64,000 nt of DNA. Source: Pseudomonas fluorescens NCIMB 11764 (GTDB taxonomy: Bacteria; Pseudomonadota; Gammaproteobacteria; Pseudomonadales; Pseudomonadaceae). Shown here piece by piece: positions 55,121-61,696 of the stretch. Where the stretch lies: NCBI RefSeq assembly GCF_000293885.2, contig NZ_CP010945.1, forward strand, positions 5,166,001 through 5,230,000, written 5' to 3'. The stretch's first letter is position 1; every line of letters starts with the position of its first letter. The notes below the pieces were generated by a model. The model had not been told where the DNA came from and did no database searches. It saw only the letters and a list, made by a program, of their open reading frames with translations. A program made the translations under genes and the position numbers.

Positions 55121-55906
55121 TCAGTCCTGCGCCTGAACCACCTCGATTCCCAGTTTCCGATAATCCCCAACATCGCCCGACGCCACATGACGCTCGGTGA
55201 TCAGCGTATGAATGCGGTTGCATGGCGCGACCACGAACGGTTCCACCGCGCCCAGTTTGTCCGCTGTGGTGACGGCGATCACTTGCGAAGCACTGTCAAT
55301 CAGCGCCTGCTTCACCGGCACCTCGTCGAAATGCAGTGAGCTGATGCCGACTTCCGGATGAATCGCGCAGACCCCGGTGAACAGCACGTCGGCCTTGATG
55401 CCCTGCAGCAGGCGCACGGTCTCGTGACCACTGACCGACATCGTCGCCAGGTTGAGTTGTCCGCCGGCCAGAATCACTTTGATGCCTTTGTATTCGGCGA
55501 GGATAATCGCGGTCATCGGCGAGGTCGTGATCGCCGTGATAGAAATGTCCGTCGGCAACGAACGCGCGATCTGGAGCGTGGTGGAGCCGGAATCGAACAT
55601 CACGATCTGGCCATTCTCCACCCGGTCCGCGGCGAGCTGCGCCAGGCGGGTTTTCACCTCATCGGTTTCGCTGACACGGGTGAAATAATCCTTGCCCGTG
55701 TCCTTGGGCCGAGGCAGCGCCCCACCGTATACGCGCTGCACCAGACCGGCCGTGGCCAGTTCCGACAGATCGCGGCGGATGGTGTCTTCGGAGACTGCGA
55801 AATGCTGGCTCAACTCGGAGGCCATGACCTTGCCGTCACGCTCGAGGATCAGGAGGATTTTTTGCCGGCGCAGTTGGGGAAGTTCGGCCGCCGAATGATC
55901 GTGCAT
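55121..55906 (-). CDS. DeoR/GlpR-family repressor
   Basis: 261 residues. A winged helix-turn-helix (about 12-65; KVMASELSQHFAVSEDTIRR, DLSELATAGLVQRVYGGA) is followed by a DeoR C-terminal sugar-phosphate-sensing domain (about 80-245; MFDSGSTTLQIARSLP, SLHFDEVPVKQALIDSA). Members repress sugar or polyol operons and respond to a phosphorylated sugar. No sugar metabolic genes lie beside it, so the target is elsewhere or lost. It is convergent with the short bestrophin-like gene. Confidence 0.88.
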   Translation of the reverse strand: MHDHSAAELPQLRRQKILLILERDGKVMASELSQHFAVSEDTIRRDLSELATAGLVQRVYGGALPRPKDTGKDYFTRVSETDEVKTRLAQLAADRVENGQIVMFDSGSTTLQIARSLPTDISITAITTSPMTAIILAEYKGIKVILAGGQLNLATMSVSGHETVRLLQGIKADVLFTGVCAIHPEVGISSLHFDEVPVKQALIDSASQVIAVTTADKLGAVEPFVVAPCNRIHTLITERHVASGDVGDYRKLGIEVVQAQD

Positions 55907-55986
55907 GTTTTCGCCTGAATTTGCGGGTTTATTCGAGATTAGCCAAACCCAGGCGCAAACACAATCGGCGCAGCGATGGGCAACCG

Positions 55987-56655
55987 TCAGTTACTCGCGA
56001 CTTGAGCCACAGTGCCCGAACTCACCAGTGCCGCCAGGGAGGCATCGAACTGTTTCAGGGCGCTCACTTGCAGCTCGGTTTGCTGGTCGATCTGCGCGGC
56101 GATTTCCGGCGCCGCCTTGCCCTGCACCCACACCGAAGGCATTTGCTGCGCGCGAGCGCCTTCGGCCTTGCCAATGTATTGCAGGTTCGAGTCGTAGAAT
56201 TTCGCCATGAAACGCGCTTCAACCTGATTGTTGCGCTTCGACACCAGACGGCTGTAAGTGTCCAGCATCACCACCACGTCCGGGCGCGCTTGCACCAGTG
56301 CGTCAAGGTTGTCGTAGACGGTCACCGTGGCAAATTTTTTGTGCAACGAACCCATCAGCCAGTTGATTGCCAATTTCGGATCGGAGCTTTTCACGAAGGC
56401 ATTGCTGATACGCGAATCCAGCGCCGGGTTCTTCGCGCCGTTCAGCGCAACCGAGTGGTACTGCTCAAGGTATTCGAGGGTGTTGACGGTGTTTTCGCTG
56501 TAGAGCACACCCACCGTTTGGGCAGGCTTCAGGCTGGCGGCGCTGTCGGCGACCGGCAAGAAATGGCAGGTCTGTTCAGCGGCATAGGCCGGTGCGGTGG
56601 CGGCAACGCTGCCGGTCAATACAGCGACAAGGGCCAGCCAGGTAGAGATTCTCAT
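55987..56655 (-). CDS. Exported protein of unknown function
   Basis: 222 residues. A signal peptide (about 1-26, APAYAA) leads into a mature part without membrane helices. It shows alternating helices and strands (VGVLYSENTVNTLEYLEQY; DNLDALVQARPDVVVMLDTYS) and a helical C-terminal tail. One cysteine is in TCHFLP. AAGGA lies nine bases before the ATG. I do not recognise a family; Rossmann-like strands suggest a periplasmic ligand-binding or surface protein, but that is only a guess. Confidence 0.75.
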   Translation of the reverse strand: MRISTWLALVAVLTGSVAATAPAYAAEQTCHFLPVADSAASLKPAQTVGVLYSENTVNTLEYLEQYHSVALNGAKNPALDSRISNAFVKSSDPKLAINWLMGSLHKKFATVTVYDNLDALVQARPDVVVMLDTYSRLVSKRNNQVEARFMAKFYDSNLQYIGKAEGARAQQMPSVWVQGKAAPEIAAQIDQQTELQVSALKQFDASLAALVSSGTVAQVASN

Positions 56656-56744
56656 CGCGCAGATTCCTTCGGAGGCGAATTCGGTATGTAGCTATCCTCC
56701 TCCGTTGCCGGAAAAACAGAACTTGCGTTTATTGATGGTGGTTA

Positions 56745-57090
56745 TTGATTAAACGAATGGTTGGGCGTGGTGGTGACGGACTTCAGGCCGGCTATCAGGC
56801 CGCCTCGCTTTGGCCTTTGATCTTGATCTGCCCCGTCGGAAGGCCGAGCGCAGGTTCTGCGCAGTGGGCAACCCGGCATGGATGCCGGGTTAGCCGCCCC
56901 CGGCCATGGATGGCCGATGGCGGCGGGCCCACGGAGCAGGACCGGAGCGAGGGCATGCCGAGCTTTAGCGAGGCACCGTACGTCAGGGGCGCAAGCGCTT
57001 GGTTACTTGGCGCTCTTCCAAGTAACCCGCCGTAAGGGCGGAACCATTAGTGGCCTTCACAGCAGCAATGGATATTCACCCAGTCCCAAT
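56745..57090. repeat. Large Pseudomonas intergenic repeat element
   Basis: The stretch between the unknown exported gene and the NRPS-like gene contains short palindromes (CCCGGCATGGATGCCGGG at about 56871-56888; GGTTACTTGGCGCTCTTCCA with AAGTAACCC at about 56999-57029) and the sequence GGCGGGCCCACGGAGCAGGA. I recognise this as a dispersed non-coding element common in fluorescens-group and putida-group genomes, where it is often miscalled as short peptides (reading ...EGMPSFSEAPYVRGAS). It fills almost all of the 447-base gap at 56656-57102. Exact borders and family name are not certain. Confidence 0.7.
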
Positions 57091-57102
57091 CCCAATCTCT
57101 AT

Positions 57103-59907
57103 TCAAGCCACCCGCTCAACCGCATCCACACTGGCTTTCTTCTTCCCCCTGTTCCACCGCATCAAGACAATCCGAACCACCTTGTTCCACACATAACCAA
57201 CCCCAACACCACCAACGAGAGCGACGACAACCGACAACGCCGGCACATCAACAATGTGACGCGCCAGGGACTGAAACTGAAAATGCGTCAAATAGATATA
57301 CAGCGTTGATGCGGCAATTAACGCCAGGCCCCGCGCAATGAAGCCAGGCACAGGAATGGACTTGACCCAGATCACCACGAGCACGGCAGGCAAAGCGATA
57401 TCGACATATCCGTTTATGTCCATGTTGTGCGGCCCATAGATGAGCAGAAGATCCTGCCCGCCCAGCACAATGACGGCCACCGCACTGACGATCCATTTCT
57501 TGATGCTCGAGTTGGCATAATGAATGGCCATTCCGAGCACCATGATCGCCAGATAGTGTTGCGGCACTCTGTCATAGAGTTCGGAAGCATCAAACAAATA
57601 GGCACTGATCAGAACATCCGCCACGGCCAATACGCAGGCCGCAATGACCAGATTCTGAAACGGATTTGACATGATCATTTTTCTGACTCGCTCGAACGAC
57701 AGGGCGAATCCAATGATCAGGATCATTTGCAGAAGAACTTCGACATACCAATAGGTAAAGGTGCCTACAACACGTTCTGGAAACCAGTTCGAAACGAGCA
57801 ATACCGTTTGCCAATGAACCCTGTCGAAAACTATTTGAATCAAGATGGCGTACAGGATGGTGGGTATCGCGATACTGACAATGGACTTTAAAAGTGTACG
57901 CGCATTACCGCGCTCATTGATCGCTTGAAGTTGAAACCTGGCCAGGCTGATGCCCGACACGATAAACAACACCTTCGTCTCGCCTGCAAGCGGGAATTTT
58001 GAAAAAATATCCAGATGCTCGATAACAATAAGCAAAATGGACATGACACGCAGAAGAACAGGAACCTCCATTGCCCGAAGTGAAAACCGGGAAGACCGGG
58101 TTTTATGGGTCAGCTCACACAATTCACGCACCGGTATCATTTCCCACTGATCCGGGAGATGGCCAATCAGCGCTTCAAGTGCCATGGAAGCCTGTACAAA
58201 CGAGAGCGAATCCCCACCCAGTTCGACGAACGACAAATTTGAATCAATACGCGGGACTTCGAGTATTTCCGACCAGGCGGCTACCAGCTGGAGCGCCAGC
58301 GGTGACAGGTTCTGGCTCGAATTGATCGACGTCGCGTCCGTATCAATCGAGGGTAATGCGCGCCTATCTATCTTTCCGTTCGGCGTCAGTGGAATAGCGT
58401 CCAGGAAGACGAACAACGCCGGGACCATATAGTCGGGGAGCTCCTTGCCGACATGGTCACGCAATTCAACCGATGTAACCGGCGTAGTCGCAACGCAGTA
58501 AGCAACCAGCCGGGCGAGCGACGTGTCATGGTTGGCAAGCACGACACACTGTTTGATTCGGGGATGCCGTGACAGCGCGCCTTCGATTTCAGTCAGTTCG
58601 ATTCGATGGCCGCGAATCTTGACCTGACTGTCACCTCGCCCCAGGAAGCTGACACTGCCATCGATAAGATAAGTGCCCAGGTCACCGGTTTTATAACAAA
58701 TATCGTGTTCGTCGTTCGTAAACGGGTTCACCACAAACTTTTCTCTGGTTTGCGATGTGTCATTCCAGTAACCCAACGACAAATAAGGGCTGCGTATCAG
58801 AATCTCGCCCACTTCGCCTTCGCTGACCAACTGATTTGACTCATTGACCACCAGCAGTTGCGCACCTTCAATCCCCTTGCCCAGCGGAATTTTCAGACGG
58901 TCGATTTCAGGATCGAGATGATGGTACGCCATGGCCTGCGGCGTTTCTGTCGTGCCGTAGAAGTTCACGCTGACGGCACCGGGCGCAATAACGAGAATTT
59001 GTTTGTACAGCGTCTGACTTAATGCATCTCCGCCCCAGAACAGATATCGCAGGGCATTGAATTCAAGTTTTTTAAGTTTCGCGCCCGTTTCAATCAATTT
59101 TCCCAACGGGGGCGTCAGATGAATAATCGAAACGCCATTTTCCTGTATCCACGTAGCCAAAGCTGAAGGATCAATGACGATTGACTGCGATGGAACCACA
59201 ACTTTCGCGCCAATGGAGAGCGGCGTAAAAACATCCCGGTACACCGGGTCATGCCCCAGACCGGACAGCAGGGAAAAGCAATCGTCTTTGGTTAATGAAT
59301 GACGCCGGGCATGCCATTCAATGAAGTGAACCAAAGGCGCGTGATGAGTCACGATTCCTTTCGGCTCACCCGTACTTCCGGAGGTGAAGGTGACATAGGC
59401 CGGATCGGCCGGATTGACTTCAGGCAGGCTTGTTTGATCACAGGCGAAGGCTTGCAGTGCAAGGGCGGGACTTTCCGGAATGTGAACGACCCGCGTACTT
59501 GTCTCAAGGCATTCAAGCCTGAGTTCGTCAGGCGCCTCGCCGCACACCAGCACAAAGGAAGGCTCCAGCGCCTTGATGATTTGCCCTACACGCGCTGGCG
59601 GATAGGCGACGTCGGCCACCGTGAACATCAATCCGGCCCGCGACGCTCCGAGCATGGCGTAGACCAGCCCCGCACAACGACTCGAAACAATAACAACCCG
59701 GTCGGATTGTTTTGCGCCCTCCCTGATCAGCAAGGACGCCATGCCCCGGCTTATTTCTTCAAGTTGTCGATAGCTGCACGTCGCGTCTTGAGAGATGACA
59801 GCGATGGCATCGGGCGAACGCCTCGCCTGCTGCAAGAAGTCCATGAATATTGGGCGTTCGGCACAGTATTCCAGCCTTAACGTTGGGTTTGGGCGAAGAT
59901 CGTGCAT
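57103..59907 (-). CDS. Adenylation-carrier protein-membrane acyltransferase fusion (NRPS-like)
   Basis: 934 residues. The adenylation domain (about 15-525) has core motifs TFTSGSTGEPKG (A3, 173-184), GLGHDPVYRD (A4, 217-224), NFYGTTE (A5), YKTGDLG (A7), GRGDSQVKIRGHRIE (A8) and PNGKIDRR with the catalytic K512 (A10). A carrier domain follows (about 533-605) with the phosphopantetheine serine in LGGDSLSF (S567). From about 610 there are some 10 hydrophobic segments of the acyltransferase-3 (OafA-like) type, with R620 and H631 at the usual place near the first helix. There is no condensation or thioesterase domain. The A4 motif HDPxxRD resembles the alpha-aminoadipate reductase (Lys2) group. 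It presumably activates an acid, holds it as a thioester and passes it through the membrane domain to an extracytoplasmic acceptor. GC is clearly low and no partner genes are adjacent. Confidence 0.9.
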   Translation of the reverse strand: MHDLRPNPTLRLEYCAERPIFMDFLQQARRSPDAIAVISQDATCSYRQLEEISRGMASLLIREGAKQSDRVVIVSSRCAGLVYAMLGASRAGLMFTVADVAYPPARVGQIIKALEPSFVLVCGEAPDELRLECLETSTRVVHIPESPALALQAFACDQTSLPEVNPADPAYVTFTSGSTGEPKGIVTHHAPLVHFIEWHARRHSLTKDDCFSLLSGLGHDPVYRDVFTPLSIGAKVVVPSQSIVIDPSALATWIQENGVSIIHLTPPLGKLIETGAKLKKLEFNALRYLFWGGDALSQTLYKQILVIAPGAVSVNFYGTTETPQAMAYHHLDPEIDRLKIPLGKGIEGAQLLVVNESNQLVSEGEVGEILIRSPYLSLGYWNDTSQTREKFVVNPFTNDEHDICYKTGDLGTYLIDGSVSFLGRGDSQVKIRGHRIELTEIEGALSRHPRIKQCVVLANHDTSLARLVAYCVATTPVTSVELRDHVGKELPDYMVPALFVFLDAIPLTPNGKIDRRALPSIDTDATSINSSQNLSPLALQLVAAWSEILEVPRIDSNLSFVELGGDSLSFVQASMALEALIGHLPDQWEMIPVRELCELTHKTRSSRFSLRAMEVPVLLRVMSILLIVIEHLDIFSKFPLAGETKVLFIVSGISLARFQLQAINERGNARTLLKSIVSIAIPTILYAILIQIVFDRVHWQTVLLVSNWFPERVVGTFTYWYVEVLLQMILIIGFALSFERVRKMIMSNPFQNLVIAACVLAVADVLISAYLFDASELYDRVPQHYLAIMVLGMAIHYANSSIKKWIVSAVAVIVLGGQDLLLIYGPHNMDINGYVDIALPAVLVVIWVKSIPVPGFIARGLALIAASTLYIYLTHFQFQSLARHIVDVPALSVVVALVGGVGVGYVWNKVVRIVLMRWNRGKKKASVDAVERVA

Positions 59908-60178
59908 TTAATCCCTATGCTCCGCATGATCTATACGAGGTTGACGCCGTGCTCATAAGATCCTGAGTAAGAAGATTCAGAATCGGTGGCCGAGCAAAAA
60001 CATGTAGCGTAGTTGCAGTTCAGAACGAATGCCTAAACGTTAGTGCAGAGTGGCCGGCGTTGCCGATAATTTCGAAGTGCTGCGATGCTCTGCCCGGCGT
60101 CATCGCAGGATGCCCACGCGAGTCGCTCGACCGGAGCCGAACATCTTCCTCCATGCGTCGGGTCAACGAAGCCATCGA
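59908..60178. other. 271-base gap upstream of the NRPS-like gene
   Basis: It must hold the promoter of the NRPS-like gene, which reads leftward. AGGG lies just ahead of its ATG. I find no convincing gene, terminator or REP sequence in the rest, and GC rises again toward the LysR end. Confidence 0.5.
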
Positions 60179-61117
60179 TCATTTGCCCAGCGGCAATGCC
60201 TGTCGGTCGCCCACCGGCGCATGGAGCGCCATCACCTCGACGACCCAATCGATGAACACGCGCAACTTGAGGCTTATATGCCGGTTCGGTGGAAAAGCCA
60301 CGTAAAGCGGCATCGTGTCGAGGTGCCAGTCTTCGAACAGCGGCACTAACTCGCCACTCGCCTCGAAGGTTTTGGACATGTACTTGGGCAGCCAAAGAAC
60401 ACCCAACCCTGCCAGGCCGGCCGCGAGGTAGGCATTGCCATCGTCGACGGCCAACACGTAGCGACCTTTGATCTGCAAGCGCTCGCTGGGGTTGTGCATC
60501 GCATAGGGCAACGGTTTGCCGGTGCGCGCCCACAGGAAACCGACGATCCGATGGTTCGACTCTTCCAGCTCTCGCGGATGCAAGGGTGTACCGACGCGAG
60601 CCAGATAGCTCGGTGCTGCGAAAACGCCAAGCGACAGATCAGCGACGCGCCGGGCCATCAGCGACTGATCCGTGAGTTCACCGCCGCGCACCACGCAATC
60701 GACGTTCTCATCGATCATGTCGACGATGCGATCGCTGACGCCCATGTCGATCTGGATGTCCGGATATCGCGCGTAGAACCCAGGCAATGCCGGCATCAGA
60801 ATCATGCTCGCCAACGGGCTCGGCACATCGACTCGCAACCGGCCCCGGGGCGATGCCGAGGCGCCGGACAGACTGGTTTCCGCGTCGTCGATGTCGGCCA
60901 GCAGTTTGATCACGCGTTCGTAATACACGGCGCCATCGGCGGTGACGTTGACTTTGCGCGTCGTACGGTTGAGCAACTTGACGCGCAACCGCGCTTCCAG
61001 TTGCTGCACCAGTTGAGTCACGGTGGTCTTGCTCATGTGCAGGGTCTCTGCAGCCTTGGTGAAACTGCCCGCCTCCACCACACGCGCAAATGCCTGCATC
61101 GCGTCAAAACGGTCCAT
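60179..61117 (-). CDS. LysR-family transcriptional regulator
   Basis: 312 residues. Helix-turn-helix at about 1-60 (MQAFARVVEAGSFTKAAETL, TVTQLVQQLEARLRVKLLNR) and a LysR effector domain at about 90-290 (GRLRVDVPSPLASMILMPAL). It belongs to the large group that often guards an adjacent small operon. AAGGGG lies five bases before the ATG at 61117; an in-frame GTG at 61123 is an alternative. It is divergent from the RidA-family gene 143 bases away and probably controls it. Confidence 0.9.
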   Translation of the reverse strand: MDRFDAMQAFARVVEAGSFTKAAETLHMSKTTVTQLVQQLEARLRVKLLNRTTRKVNVTADGAVYYERVIKLLADIDDAETSLSGASASPRGRLRVDVPSPLASMILMPALPGFYARYPDIQIDMGVSDRIVDMIDENVDCVVRGGELTDQSLMARRVADLSLGVFAAPSYLARVGTPLHPRELEESNHRIVGFLWARTGKPLPYAMHNPSERLQIKGRYVLAVDDGNAYLAAGLAGLGVLWLPKYMSKTFEASGELVPLFEDWHLDTMPLYVAFPPNRHISLKLRVFIDWVVEVMALHAPVGDRQALPLGK

Positions 61118-61260
61118 CGCCACCCCTTGTTCCGATCAGATTGTTTGTATTTTCCAAACAGTGATCACCAAGGTTGCTCGTTTATCGCCCCGGCGCAAGT
61201 CCTTACAGTCCCTACATCGTTAGTTTCGGGTCGGTTTCGGCCTTTTGATCGAGGTGATTT

Positions 61261-61665
61261 ATGACAACGCGTGACGTGGTTTTTCCGAGCGGACGCCAAG
61301 CGCTTTATGAGCGCAATCGCTACTCGCCGGCGATTCGCTCCAATGGCTTTCTGTTCGTGTCCGGACAAGTCGGCAGCAAAGAGGATGGATCGCCCGAGCC
61401 TGATTTGGAGAATCAGGTCCGGCTTGCCTTCAACAACCTGAACGCGATCCTGGTCGCGGCTGGTTGCACTTTCGACGACGTGATTGATGTCACCGTCTTC
61501 ATCGTCGATCCCGAATCGACGTTCGAAACGATCTGGAAGATCGTGCCGGAGTTCTGGGGCAACGCGCCGCACCCGACGCTGACCGGGATTGGCGTCACGT
61601 GGCTGTATGGTTTCCAGTTCGAGATCAAGGTGATCGCCAGACTTCCGGAAACCGTCCAGGGATGA
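61261..61665 (+). CDS. RidA/YjgF-family protein
   Basis: 134 residues, a single RidA (YjgF/YER057c/UK114) domain: GFLFVSGQVGSKEDGS at about 35-50, ENQVRLAFNNLNAILVAAG, and a modified end where RidA usually has the RxxxP-type deaminase motif. The strict Arg of enamine deaminases (RidA R105) cannot be seen at the matching place (IGVTWLYGFQFEIKVIA), so this belongs to a divergent Rid subgroup that may not deaminate 2-aminoacrylate. GAGG lies six bases before the ATG. It is divergent from a LysR gene. Confidence 0.85.
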   Translation: MTTRDVVFPSGRQALYERNRYSPAIRSNGFLFVSGQVGSKEDGSPEPDLENQVRLAFNNLNAILVAAGCTFDDVIDVTVFIVDPESTFETIWKIVPEFWGNAPHPTLTGIGVTWLYGFQFEIKVIARLPETVQG

Positions 61666-61696
61666 ACGACCGTTGTTAAGGGTCGGTAGCCTGCCT

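Noticed and set aside
56745..57035. 96-residue plus-strand peptide (EGMPSFSEAPYVRGAS type)
   Set aside because: It lies within a dispersed non-coding repeat and is a known type of false gene call.
57427..59880. Several plus-strand frames over the NRPS-like gene
   Set aside because: They are short, lack ribosome sites, and oppose a protein with all adenylation and carrier motifs.
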